Positions 7,394 through 14,898 are shown, numbered from the stretch's first letter. The stretch: DNA of 17,129 nt from JABWBR01 sp036741235 (GCA_036741235.1 DAINSQ010000105.1:1-17129), one strand, 5' to 3'. Translations and numbers: made by a program. Notes: generated by a model not told the origin, from the letters alone.

Positions 7394-7418
7394 ACTTAGT
7401 TTAGAAATCAAACTAAGT
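7394..7418. promoter_or_regulatory. Perfect 9-bp inverted repeat upstream of nadA (operator candidate)
   Basis: ACTTAGTTT (7394-7402) and AAACTAAGT (7410-7418) are exact inverted copies around AGAAATC. The site is between two divergent starts (7329 minus, 7467 plus), so it terminates neither gene. A possible nadA -7 box, CAACTTTG (7431-7438, one mismatch), would place the repeat over the -33 region, a position typical of repressor sites. I do not recognise the motif as that of a specific NAD regulator. Confidence 0.55.
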
Positions 7419-7466
7419 CAACTTTTTTTGCAACTTTGCGTTACAATTTTTTCAAAACACACTGCC

Positions 7467-8477
7467 ATGACCACGCTTGCAATTGCAGAACAGCAGCTCG
7501 CCGAAAAGGGCTACCTCGATATGGACGTTGATCCTACGCTCGATCTTTTTGAAGAAATTCAAAAGTTAAAAAAGGAAAAAAACGCCATCATTCTGGCCCA
7601 TTACTATCAGGAGTCTGAGATTCAGGATATTGCCGATTACATTGGCGATAGCCTGGGCCTTTCTCAAAAAGCGGCTTCTACAGATGCCGACATCATTGTA
7701 TTTGCCGGCGTTCACTTCATGGCAGAGACGGCCAAGATGCTTTCCCCGCAAAAAAAGGTGCTGCTGCCCGACCTCAAAGCAGGCTGCTCGTTGGCCGATT
7801 CCTGTCCGGCCCCGCTTTTCCGGCAATTCAAGGAAAAACACCCCGGCCATGTGGTAGTGAGCTACATCAACTGTACGGCAGAGCTCAAAACGCTCACCGA
7901 TATTTGTTGTACTTCTACCAATGCCGTGCAGGTCATAGAAAGCATTCCCAAAGACCAGCCCATCATTTTTGCGCCGGATATCAACCTGGGGCGCTACTTG
8001 ATCAAAAAAACCGGGCGCGATATGGTGTTGTGGAACGGCTCGTGTATGGTGCATGAAATTTTTTCGCTTGAAAAAATCATGAAACTCAAGCAACGCCACC
8101 CCAATGCCAAATTTATCGCTCACCCGGAATGCGAGGCCAAAGTATTGGAGCAGGCTGACTTTATCGGTTCCACCACCGGCTTGCTCAAATACACCATCAA
8201 CAACGACGCTACCGAGTTTATCGTAGCTACCGAGTCGGGCATCATCCACCAGATGGAAAAGGCGTCGCCGCACAAAACCTTTATCCCCGCTCCTCCCAAC
8301 AACGCCTGCGCCTGCAATGAATGCCCCCACATGAAGCGCAATACGCTGGAAAAGCTGTATGTGTGTATGAAATACGAGCAACCCGAAATCATCCTGCCCC
8401 AATGGGTTATTGAGGAAGGCCGCGCCTGTATCGACCGCATGCTCGAAATTTCGGCGAAAGCAGGGTTGGTTGGATAG
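7467..8477 (+). CDS. nadA: Quinolinate synthase
   Basis: This 336-aa cytosolic 4Fe-4S enzyme condenses iminoaspartate with dihydroxyacetone phosphate to give quinolinate for NAD synthesis. Signature blocks run the full length: ILAHYYQ (42-48), GDSLGLS (60-66), GVHFMAETAK (81-90), PDLKAGCSLADSC (101-113), PDINLGRYL (170-178), WNGSCMVHE (189-197), HPECEAKV (219-226) and ATESGIIHQM (254-263). Expected cluster ligands are Cys107, Cys193 and Cys286, the last in a CACNECPHM motif. The ATG at 7467 is chosen; an in-frame TTG at 7428 lies within the presumed promoter. nadB and nadC are not in the window. Confidence 0.97.
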   Translation: MTTLAIAEQQLAEKGYLDMDVDPTLDLFEEIQKLKKEKNAIILAHYYQESEIQDIADYIGDSLGLSQKAASTDADIIVFAGVHFMAETAKMLSPQKKVLLPDLKAGCSLADSCPAPLFRQFKEKHPGHVVVSYINCTAELKTLTDICCTSTNAVQVIESIPKDQPIIFAPDINLGRYLIKKTGRDMVLWNGSCMVHEIFSLEKIMKLKQRHPNAKFIAHPECEAKVLEQADFIGSTTGLLKYTINNDATEFIVATESGIIHQMEKASPHKTFIPAPPNNACACNECPHMKRNTLEKLYVCMKYEQPEIILPQWVIEEGRACIDRMLEISAKAGLVG

Positions 8478-8527
8478 CCGCGCAATACCAAGCTTATCCT
8501 TATCTTGCGCTCCACACTGCAACCCAT

Positions 8528-10765
8528 ATGAACACCTTTGACCAACCGACACAACACACCTTCTGCCGGATATGCGAATCGCTGTGCGGCCTGGAAGTGA
8601 GCCTGCAAGACGGCAAAATTACCAGAATAGAACCCGATGCGGAGCACGTTGCCACGCGCGGCTTCGGCTGCACCAAAGGCTTGAAGCAACATCATCTCTT
8701 CAACTCGCCCGACCGGCTTCGTTTCCCCATGCAACGCACTGCCGAAGGTTGGCGACGCGTGAGTTGGGACCAGGCACTTGACGGCATCGGCGGAAAAGTA
8801 AGGCAATTGCTGCGCGACCATGGGCCCCAGTCTATTGCCATGTATGTGGGCACGGCTGCCGGCTTCGGCGTATTGCACCCGGTTTTTGCCCAGGCCTTCA
8901 TGCAGGGCGTCGGCTCAAAAAACATGTACGCTTCGGCCACCCAGGATTGCAGCAACAAATTTGCGGTAGCAGAACACCTCTACGGATTTCCGTTTACACA
9001 GCCTTTTCCCGACCTGCACCATACCAATTGCCTCATTGTTGTGGGCGCCAACCCGGTGGTGTCGAAGTGGAGTTTCCTGCAAGTGCCCAATCCCGGTCTG
9101 CACCTCAAAGAAATGGAGCGCCGCGGCTGCCGAATATATTTTGTCGATCCTCGCAAAACGGAGTCGGCCAAAGTCGCCGGCCAACACGTATACATCCGCC
9201 CGGGTACCGACGTATTTTTCTACCTTTCTTTCCTGCACGAACTCATCCATAGCGGCGGCATCGACCGCACAAAGGTGGAGTGTTATATGAAGGGCTATGC
9301 CGAGCTGGCCGCTCTGGCCGAGCAATGGCCGCCCGAGCGCACTGCCGCCGTCACCCAAATTGATCCTGCAACGCTGCGCGGGATGGTAGCAGATTATCGC
9401 CTGGCCGACGGCGCCGCCTTGTATTGCTCTACCGGTGTCAATATGGGCGGCAACGGACTGCTTGCCTTTTGGATACAAGAGTGCATCAATGCCGTTTCCG
9501 GCAACCTCGACCGCCGCGGCGGCATGCTGGTGAGCCGGGGCGTAATTGATTTTCCGAAATTCGGCAGCAAACGCGGACTGCTCATGCGCAAAGACCGCTC
9601 CCGGATGGGCAACCTGCACTCCGTCAACGACGCCTTCCCCGGCGCCGTATTGGCCGACGAAATCCTGACGCCCGGCCCCGGCCAGATCAAAGCCCTGTTT
9701 GTGACCGGCGGCAATCCGCTCATCACTATGGCCAACTCCAACCGCCTGCGGGAGGCCTTCAGCCAACTCGAATTACTCGTCACGCTCGACATTTTACCCA
9801 CAGAGACTGCGTCCATCGGGCATTATATGCTGCCCTGCACTTCGCCCATGGAACGCCCCGATCTGCCCTTTATCTTTCCGCTGATGCTGGGCCTCCAGGC
9901 CAAACCCTACCTCCAGGCGACCCGGGCCATCGTAAAACCCGACGGAGAACAGCGCGATGAAGCTACGATTTACCTCGATCTGGCCCGGGCAAGCGGCGTC
10001 AACCTCTTCGGTTCGGCGGTAGCGCAGCGCTTTTTTCAGGCGGCCAAATGGTGGTTTAGCCTGCGAAAATCAAAAAGCGCACAGCCTGCTCTGCCTCAGG
10101 AATGGCTGCTCAATTTGCTGCTCAAGATTACCGGCCAGCCCGGCTTCCGGCGATTGCTGCGCAGCCCGCACGGGGTTTTACGGCCCGCCCACAAAGCGCA
10201 TAGCTTCCTGGGTAAACGCGTATATACTCCCGACGGCAAACTCAACCTGGCCCCCGAGCCTATGTTGCAGCAAAGCCAACGCCTGGAACTCGATTTCGAA
10301 ACCGAGTTGGCTACCCAACACCAATTCCGGCTCATCACCAAACGGGCAGTTACTACTCACAACTCCTGGACCCACAACTTCGAGGAATTTGTAGCCGGCG
10401 AACGCTATACCAACTACCTCTATATGCACCCCGCCGATGCGGAGCGCCTCGGCCTTCGCGATAAAGACCTGGTAGACGTCAGCTCCGCTACGGCTACCGT
10501 GCGTCTACCCCTCAAGCTGCTCGCCGACCTCATGCCCGGCGCAGTGGCTTTGCCCCACGGCTGGGGGCACCAGGCATCACTGCAAAAGGTTGCCGCAGCC
10601 ACTCACGGCGTGAATGTCAACATCCTGGCCGCCGACGGCCCCGAGGGGGCGGAAACTTTGTCGGGTATGGCCCGACTGACGGCAATACCCGTGCAAGTGA
10701 AAGCTGCCGAAGGACCAAGGGCGCATAGCTGGTCGGGCCTGGCTGCTGACCTGTGGAAGGTGTGA
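8528..10765 (+). CDS. Orphan molybdopterin (bis-MGD) oxidoreductase with one 4Fe-4S cluster
   Basis: This 745-aa member of the DMSO reductase superfamily has an N-terminal 4Fe-4S motif, Cys13-x2-Cys16-x3-Cys20-x27-Cys48. Asn-Pro-rich cofactor-binding blocks follow (VVGANPVVSKW about 171-181; FVTGGNPLITMANS about 395-408). It has a C-terminal molybdopterin dinucleotide domain (about 610-730, with THNSWTHNFEE and ALPHGWGHQ). Cys141, in SATQDCSNKF, sits where the Mo ligand is expected, as in nitrate reductases and Cys-type formate dehydrogenases. There is no Tat signal, so it is cytosolic. No ferredoxin-like, NADH-binding or membrane partner subunit, and no fdhD or mob gene, is adjacent. The substrate is unknown. 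It starts 50 bp after nadA and may share its transcript. Confidence 0.85.
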   Translation: MNTFDQPTQHTFCRICESLCGLEVSLQDGKITRIEPDAEHVATRGFGCTKGLKQHHLFNSPDRLRFPMQRTAEGWRRVSWDQALDGIGGKVRQLLRDHGPQSIAMYVGTAAGFGVLHPVFAQAFMQGVGSKNMYASATQDCSNKFAVAEHLYGFPFTQPFPDLHHTNCLIVVGANPVVSKWSFLQVPNPGLHLKEMERRGCRIYFVDPRKTESAKVAGQHVYIRPGTDVFFYLSFLHELIHSGGIDRTKVECYMKGYAELAALAEQWPPERTAAVTQIDPATLRGMVADYRLADGAALYCSTGVNMGGNGLLAFWIQECINAVSGNLDRRGGMLVSRGVIDFPKFGSKRGLLMRKDRSRMGNLHSVNDAFPGAVLADEILTPGPGQIKALFVTGGNPLITMANSNRLREAFSQLELLVTLDILPTETASIGHYMLPCTSPMERPDLPFIFPLMLGLQAKPYLQATRAIVKPDGEQRDEATIYLDLARASGVNLFGSAVAQRFFQAAKWWFSLRKSKSAQPALPQEWLLNLLLKITGQPGFRRLLRSPHGVLRPAHKAHSFLGKRVYTPDGKLNLAPEPMLQQSQRLELDFETELATQHQFRLITKRAVTTHNSWTHNFEEFVAGERYTNYLYMHPADAERLGLRDKDLVDVSSATATVRLPLKLLADLMPGAVALPHGWGHQASLQKVAAATHGVNVNILAADGPEGAETLSGMARLTAIPVQVKAAEGPRAHSWSGLAADLWKV

Positions 10766-10789
10766 GGAAGTAGCGTTTATTCTATTTCC
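10766..10789 (+). other. Stem-loop right after the molybdoenzyme stop codon
   Basis: GGAAGTAG (10766-10773) and CTATTTCC (10782-10789) pair over 8 positions in RNA with one G-U wobble and an 8-nt loop. The stem begins at the base after the TGA. No U-run follows, so it may protect the 3' end rather than terminate. Confidence 0.4.
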
Positions 10790-10804
10790 ACGCCTCAATA
10801 ATAG

Positions 10805-10828
10805 CAGGGGCAGCACCCTGTTCTTTTC
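10805..10828. terminator. Probable bidirectional intrinsic terminator
   Basis: CAGGG (10805-10809) and CCCTG (10816-10820) form a stem with a 6-nt loop, followed by TTCTTTTC on the plus strand. On the minus strand the stem is followed by the T-rich TATTATT. It lies between the convergent molybdoenzyme and permease genes, where both transcripts need an end. Confidence 0.55.
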
Positions 10829-10837
10829 ATGGCGGTA

Positions 10838-11893
10838 CTAGGTATAATATTTTTTCCTGAACCAAAACGCTACGTTGACCAGCGCAATCAGGGCGGGCAC
10901 TTCTACCAGCGGGCCGATGACTCCTGTAAATGCCTGCCCGGAATTCAAACCAAATACAGCAATGGCTACGGCAATGGCCAATTCAAAGTTGTTGCCCGTA
11001 GCGGTGAAGGCAATAGCCGTATTTCTCGGATAATCCGCCCCCAAGGCCTTGCCGATGAAAAAACTGACCACAAACATCAGCCCGAAATAAATTAACAGCG
11101 GTATCGCTATGCGTATGACGTCCATCGGTATCTCTACAATCAGTTCCCCCTTGAGGCTGAACATTACTACGATAGTAAACAATAGGGCGATCAAAGTAAT
11201 AGGAGATATGACCGGTACAAATTTGGTCTGATACCATACCTCGCCCTTTAATCGAACCAATATAATTCGACTCAGCAAGCCCGCCAAAAAGGGAATGCCC
11301 AGGTAGATGGCCACACTCTCCGCCACCGTGCCAATGGATATGTCTACAATCGCCCCCTCAAATCCGAATAATGGCGGCAATACTGTGATAAAAATCCAGG
11401 CGTAGAAGCTGTAAAAGAATACCTGAAAGATACTATTCAGTGCTACCAGCCCTGCTCCGTATTCCCGGCTGCCCTCCGCCAGATCGTTCCTTACGATGAC
11501 CATGGCGATACTCCGGGCCAGCCCAATAAGAATCAATCCAGTCATGTATTCAGGATAATCCCGCAAAAAAACAATGGCCAGCACAAACATAAGTATGGGG
11601 CCGATAATCCAGTTCAGCAGCAGTGATAACCCCAGGATTCTGACATTGCGGAAAACCTGGGGCAGCATCCGGTAGTTGACCTTGGCCAGCGGCGGATACA
11701 TCATCAGGATGAGGCCGATAGCAATGGGTATATTGGTGGTGCCTTTTGTAAAGGTGTTGACAAAATCGGCTGTTTGCGGGAAAAAATATCCCATGCCCAC
11801 GCCGGTTGCCATGGCCAGGAATATCCAAAGCGTCAGGTAACGGTCCAGAAAAGAAAGCCGTTTTGGTTGTTTTGTTTCGGTTGACTTGTTCAT
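10838..11893 (-). CDS. acr3: ACR3-family (arsenite efflux type) permease lacking cysteine
   Basis: This 351-aa inner-membrane permease of the ACR3/BART type has about ten hydrophobic segments. It is last in arsR-arsC-acr3, with only 3 bp after arsC. Family motifs are clear: NIPIAIGLILMMYPPLAKV (54-72), GAGLVALNSIFQVFFYS (146-162), NNFELAIAVAIAVFG and a C-terminal GPLVEVPALIALV. In the fourth helix, the usual GLARCIAMV-VW reads GLARSIAMVIVR: Ser128 replaces the cysteine reported as essential in characterised ACR3 proteins, and Arg135 replaces a common Trp. There is no other cysteine in the protein. Both changes equal a single T-to-A base change (TGT to AGT, TGG to AGG). Family and operon point to As(III) export; the missing Cys leaves the activity or the substrate open. 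Confidence 0.9.
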   Translation of the reverse strand: MNKSTETKQPKRLSFLDRYLTLWIFLAMATGVGMGYFFPQTADFVNTFTKGTTNIPIAIGLILMMYPPLAKVNYRMLPQVFRNVRILGLSLLLNWIIGPILMFVLAIVFLRDYPEYMTGLILIGLARSIAMVIVRNDLAEGSREYGAGLVALNSIFQVFFYSFYAWIFITVLPPLFGFEGAIVDISIGTVAESVAIYLGIPFLAGLLSRIILVRLKGEVWYQTKFVPVISPITLIALLFTIVVMFSLKGELIVEIPMDVIRIAIPLLIYFGLMFVVSFFIGKALGADYPRNTAIAFTATGNNFELAIAVAIAVFGLNSGQAFTGVIGPLVEVPALIALVNVAFWFRKKYYT

Positions 11894-11896
11894 GTT

Positions 11897-12541
11897 TTAT
11901 GGTAGTTGTGTAACCAGTTGCATAGCATAAAAAATCTCCCTGCCGATCTGCCGCACCCGCTCGTCGTATCTGGCAGTTTCTTCGGGCGTATTATCCGCTG
12001 CTTTTGGGTCGTCGTAGGTCAAAGGGAGGCGCAGCTCGGTACCGGGTATAAAAGGGCAATTTTCATCGGCGTCGGAGCAGGTCATTACAGCGGCAAATTC
12101 CTTTTGTGGGTTGGCGGGGTCGTCAAAGGTTTTTGAATAGGATTCGATGGGCGAAACATCCGGTGAAAAAGAAACGAGGTAATGAGGATTATCGCCCCCG
12201 GGGTTGATTATCTGAAAACCGGCCCGCTCCATAGCCGCAACAGCCCTGGGGTTGAAGGCGGTGGCTTCGGTACCGCCGGAATAGGCGCCGATGCCGTCGA
12301 GTCCAAAATACGCGGCTGCCGTTGCCGCCCAGATCTGACTGATGTGGCTGCGCCGGGAATTGTGGGTGCAGATAAAATTGAGGCGGACAATACCGCTTGT
12401 CGCCCGCTTCCGGCTGATGTATTCCGCCAATTTGGCCAACTGTGTTTTGCGCATTTCGGGAATGAGATCACCCGCTGCAAGCAGCTCGGTTGCATAGGCG
12501 CCAAGCTGAGGGTACAATGATATTTTCGGATCAGGTGTCAT
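11897..12541 (-). CDS. arsC: Arsenate reductase, thioredoxin-coupled (LMW-phosphatase fold)
   Basis: This 214-aa protein reduces As(V) to As(III) by a triple-cysteine relay. The P-loop Cys58-x5-Arg64-Ser65 (CTHNSRRS) holds the nucleophile. Cys155 and Cys162 in CSDADENC match the Cys82/Cys89 pair of Staphylococcus ArsC, followed by a DDP motif (177-179) that supplies the general acid. Differences from the classic form are a 50-residue N-terminal extension and Arg63 where the loop usually has Cys (CTGNSCRS). The ATG at 12541 is preferred; an upstream start at 12574 would begin inside the operator palindrome. It lies between arsR and the ACR3 permease, and its end is 3 bp from the permease start, so translation may be coupled. 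Confidence 0.9.
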   Translation of the reverse strand: MTPDPKISLYPQLGAYATELLAAGDLIPEMRKTQLAKLAEYISRKRATSGIVRLNFICTHNSRRSHISQIWAATAAAYFGLDGIGAYSGGTEATAFNPRAVAAMERAGFQIINPGGDNPHYLVSFSPDVSPIESYSKTFDDPANPQKEFAAVMTCSDADENCPFIPGTELRLPLTYDDPKAADNTPEETARYDERVRQIGREIFYAMQLVTQLP

Positions 12542-12542
12542 G

Positions 12543-12575
12543 ATTGCAATTATCGTTTTATTGCTATATAGCAAT
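12543..12575. promoter_or_regulatory. Palindromic ArsR-site candidates ahead of arsC
   Basis: A perfect 16-bp palindrome, ATTGCTATATAGCAAT (12560-12575), lies 18 bp before the arsC start. A second 8-bp palindrome, ATTGCAAT (12543-12550), abuts the start codon. ATTGCAAT also occurs ahead of arsR. The AT-rich dyads fit ArsR/SmtB-family operators and suggest a second control point inside the operon. Confidence 0.5.
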
Positions 12576-12593
12576 TATTTAAAGTAAAAAAAC

Positions 12594-12926
12594 TCAACAC
12601 TTGCAGTCCTGGTCTTCTACAAAAGTATCAAACAAGCCGTTCAGCATCGACTGGATGGCTCTCCATTTGGCGCTGTCAATACAGTAGTTGATGCTAGTGC
12701 CCTCAATCGTGCCCTTGATGATCCCCACCGCTTTGAGCTCTTTGAGGTGTCTGGAAATGGTCGGTTGCGCCAATGGGATTTCGTCGACTATATCGCCGCA
12801 AATACACGAATTCACTTTCAACAAATGCTGGATAATGGCAATGCGGGCAGGGTGCCCCAATGCTTTGGCAATGGCCGCCAGTTCGTTTTGGGTTGTTGTG
12901 AAATTTTCGGTTTTGGTTACACCCAT
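12594..12926 (-). CDS. arsR: ArsR-family arsenic-responsive repressor
   Basis: This 110-aa winged-helix repressor would release DNA when As(III) or Sb(III) binds. The helix-turn-helix and wing core is clear: ALGHPARIAIIQHLL (22-36), QPTISRHLKELKAVGIIKG (54-72) and the wing EGTSINYCID (75-84). Cys41 and Cys43 (SCICGDIV) sit where the ELCVCDL inducer site of E. coli ArsR lies. A C-terminal DCKC (Cys108, Cys110) and Cys82 could add ligands. It is first in the arsR-arsC-acr3 operon, with a candidate promoter and ATTGCAAT dyad upstream. Confidence 0.93.
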   Translation of the reverse strand: MGVTKTENFTTTQNELAAIAKALGHPARIAIIQHLLKVNSCICGDIVDEIPLAQPTISRHLKELKAVGIIKGTIEGTSINYCIDSAKWRAIQSMLNGLFDTFVEDQDCKC

Positions 12927-12947
12927 TTGTTGATCTTTTATTTATTT

Positions 12948-12983
12948 ATTGCAATATTACGATTAATAAACGAATTGAAGCAA
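12948..12983 (-). promoter_or_regulatory. arsR promoter with ATTGCAAT dyad
   Basis: On the minus strand, TTG (12981-12983) is followed after 21 bp by TAATATTG (12952-12959), one mismatch from TAnnTTTG. The palindrome ATTGCAAT (12948-12955) overlaps the -7 box. The same 8-mer lies before arsC, so ArsR binding here would block its own promoter. Confidence 0.42.
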
Positions 12984-13009
12984 TTTTTATGCTGGATTTT
13001 GTTTTTACG

Positions 13010-13045
13010 CTTCGGAGCATTCCATGATTTAGCGATGCGGCGAAG
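13010..13045 (-). other. Interrupted stem-loop downstream of kynA
   Basis: CTTCG/CGAAG (13010-13014, 13041-13045) and GCAT/ATGC (13017-13020, 13035-13038) form a nine-pair stem with a symmetric 2x2 internal loop, 6 bp after the kynA stop. No U-run follows on the minus strand, so a terminator role is only possible. Confidence 0.3.
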
Positions 13046-13051
13046 TGAAAA

Positions 13052-13966
13052 TTACCCCGCCCAATCCGCCTTTTCCTCCTCAGTCCAAAGCGTGGGGAAA
13101 AAGCGGCGTTGCTGGTATTTGGGGTGCAGGTACTTTTTCCATTCGCTGCCACCGGTAGCGGCTTTGTTTTCGCCTTTGCTGTCGAGGTAGTACTCAGCGG
13201 TGCGGAGGTGTACCAACGGCCATTCGATGTTAAAAAGCTGGTCGAAGCGCCGCAGCAAATGGCGCAGCTCGTCGCCCAGTTGGCCGGACTGTTCCAGGCG
13301 CAGGGCTTGCTCTTCGAGTGTGCCGCCGCGCATTTGTGTAGCCAGTTGGATAAAAGCGGGTTGGTATTTTTCGATAAAAAGGCGCATGGTAAGCGACTGC
13401 TCGCCGGTAGCGGGGTTGGCGCCGGCGGTTTTCCAATAGATATGGTTGAAGTAATCAGCCACGGGGGTATCGTCGCTAACTTGCTGCTTGCCGGCGCCGG
13501 TGAGCAGGTTCACCAGACGGGTGCAGCGGAGCTCCGCAAGCCGGAATTGCGCGCTTTGAAATCCGCTGGCAGGGGTCAACGAGTGGCGAAATTCGTTGTA
13601 GTCGTCGTAACTCATTCCTTCCCGCATAATATCGAACGAATTGATCAGCAACTCGGTATAGCGGTTGACGCGCTTGATTTTGATAATCAGCTCCTGCTCG
13701 GTGGGCCGGCAGTCGCCGGTAACCTGCTCCAACTCGTGTATCAATAGCCGCAGCGACAGTTCGGTGATCTGGTGGTATACGATAAACACGTATTCGTCGG
13801 CGAAATTGGTGCGGGGGTGTTGCAGGGATAACAGGGCATCTACTTCGATGTAATCCCAATAGGTGATAGGTTTGGCATGCAGGAGCCCCTTGAGATATAC
13901 GTCCGGGTCCTGGCGCAAATCGGCGTATTTATCGCGCAGCGCCGACAATATTGATTCGGTTGGCAT
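13052..13966 (-). CDS. kynA: Tryptophan 2,3-dioxygenase
   Basis: This 304-aa cytosolic haem enzyme opens the indole ring of tryptophan with O2 to give N-formylkynurenine. Conserved blocks align with Xanthomonas TDO: DEYVFIVYHQITEL (57-70; Phe61 and His65 match Phe51 and His55), EFRHSLTPASGFQSAQFR (125-142; Arg127 matches substrate-binding Arg117), and VHLRTAEYYL with AATGGS (252-274; His253 is the expected proximal haem ligand, Thr271 matches Thr254). The ATG at 13966 is 23 bp after a TAACTTTG -7 box. No kynurenine formamidase, monooxygenase or kynureninase is adjacent, so whether it feeds NAD synthesis or breakdown cannot be told here. Confidence 0.95.
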   Translation of the reverse strand: MPTESILSALRDKYADLRQDPDVYLKGLLHAKPITYWDYIEVDALLSLQHPRTNFADEYVFIVYHQITELSLRLLIHELEQVTGDCRPTEQELIIKIKRVNRYTELLINSFDIMREGMSYDDYNEFRHSLTPASGFQSAQFRLAELRCTRLVNLLTGAGKQQVSDDTPVADYFNHIYWKTAGANPATGEQSLTMRLFIEKYQPAFIQLATQMRGGTLEEQALRLEQSGQLGDELRHLLRRFDQLFNIEWPLVHLRTAEYYLDSKGENKAATGGSEWKKYLHPKYQQRRFFPTLWTEEEKADWAG

Positions 13967-13989
13967 GGTTAGTGGCTTTTAGTTATAGT

Positions 13990-13997
13990 CAAAGTTA
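13990..13997 (-). promoter_or_regulatory. -7 element of the kynA promoter
   Basis: TAACTTTG on the minus strand is a full match to the Bacteroidota -7 box. No TTG is found at the usual -33 distance; that region is T- and A-rich. The leader would be about 20 nt. Confidence 0.4.
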
Positions 13998-14088
13998 AGG
14001 CTTTTTTTATTGGGAGTAATTTGTCTTTTTTTATAAATAAAATAAAACCCCTAATTTCAGCACGTCGATTGCCTGCTATAAAGTAATT

Positions 14089-14853
14089 ATGCAACAGTAC
14101 TTCGGCATCATTGAGTTGGGCACAATCAGCAACGATCCTCCCGGCGGGGAGCTCGTCAAAGCCCGGTTTGTCCATTATCCCGATTGTCAGCAGCTTATTT
14201 TGTGGCTGCCGCAATACGGCGGGCGGGGCTATGGCCAAATACGGCTGATCGAGGCGGATACCGACACAGTAGTCGACGACCGGCCGGTCACCGACAGGCT
14301 CAGCGGCAGCATTCAGTTGTTGTGGGATACGCTGGATATTCCGCCCGGCGATTACCGGATTGAAATTGACCATCCGCATGGTGGAAAACACGTTATTTTG
14401 CTAAAAAAATACGAGCAAGGCATCGAACCCCCGAAGCAGGTTGTACCCGAAATGCCGGAAGACAAAACGCAGGAATCGGAACAACCTATTGTATACCGCG
14501 ACGGCTTCGGCAATGTGCTGCCCAACGAAGATCTGATATTAAGGGAAAAAGTATTAAAAGAAATGAGCGACCGGTTTGCGCGAAAAATAACATACGAAGG
14601 CACGTTCCGGGCGGGAACGATCATTTACCAAGAAGGCAATTTGCGCATCGAATTTTACCACGAAATGGGCGGCGGCAATTGCATGTTTTACGTCGATATA
14701 CCCACGGAGGCCTCCTGGGAGGCCCGCACCGGCGTCCCGCCAAGCCGGCGACAAGAAATTGTGGAGTATGTGGCGGAGACCGTACACCGGCAACAAGCCC
14801 CCAGCACGCGTTATGAAATACAGGAGGCAGCTATCGTTTACTATCACCAATAA
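14089..14853 (+). CDS. Unrecognised soluble two-domain protein
   Basis: The product is 254 aa with no signal peptide or membrane segment, so it is probably cytosolic. An N-terminal beta-rich region (about 1-108) has alternating hydrophobic strands (QQLILWLPQYGGRGYGQIRL, IPPGDYRIEIDHPHGGKHVI). A Pro/Glu-rich linker follows (about 110-135). The C-terminal domain (about 140-254) has a helix (ILREKVLKEMSDRFAR), strands (GTIIYQEGNLRIEFYHEMG, CMFYVDIP) and a final helix-strand unit. I do not recognise the family and see no catalytic motif. It is divergent from kynA, with about 120 bp of AT-rich spacer, and is followed by a small hairpin. The ATG at 14089 is the first in frame. Confidence 0.7.
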   Translation: MQQYFGIIELGTISNDPPGGELVKARFVHYPDCQQLILWLPQYGGRGYGQIRLIEADTDTVVDDRPVTDRLSGSIQLLWDTLDIPPGDYRIEIDHPHGGKHVILLKKYEQGIEPPKQVVPEMPEDKTQESEQPIVYRDGFGNVLPNEDLILREKVLKEMSDRFARKITYEGTFRAGTIIYQEGNLRIEFYHEMGGGNCMFYVDIPTEASWEARTGVPPSRRQEIVEYVAETVHRQQAPSTRYEIQEAAIVYYHQ

Positions 14854-14873
14854 GAAGCCGCGCATAAGCCCGC

Positions 14874-14898
14874 TTGAGTCAGAGGCTCAATTATTTTT
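14874..14898 (+). terminator. Weak intrinsic terminator
   Basis: TTGAG (14874-14878) and CTCAA (14886-14890) pair around a 7-nt loop, followed by TTATTTTT. It ends the plus-strand gene at 14853 and overlaps the stop of the convergent lipoprotein gene. The stem is only 5 bp. Confidence 0.4.

Noticed and set aside
7566..8552. Open frame of 328 codons opposite nadA
   Set aside because: nadA is certain from conserved motifs; the antisense frame also runs past its end without a start context.
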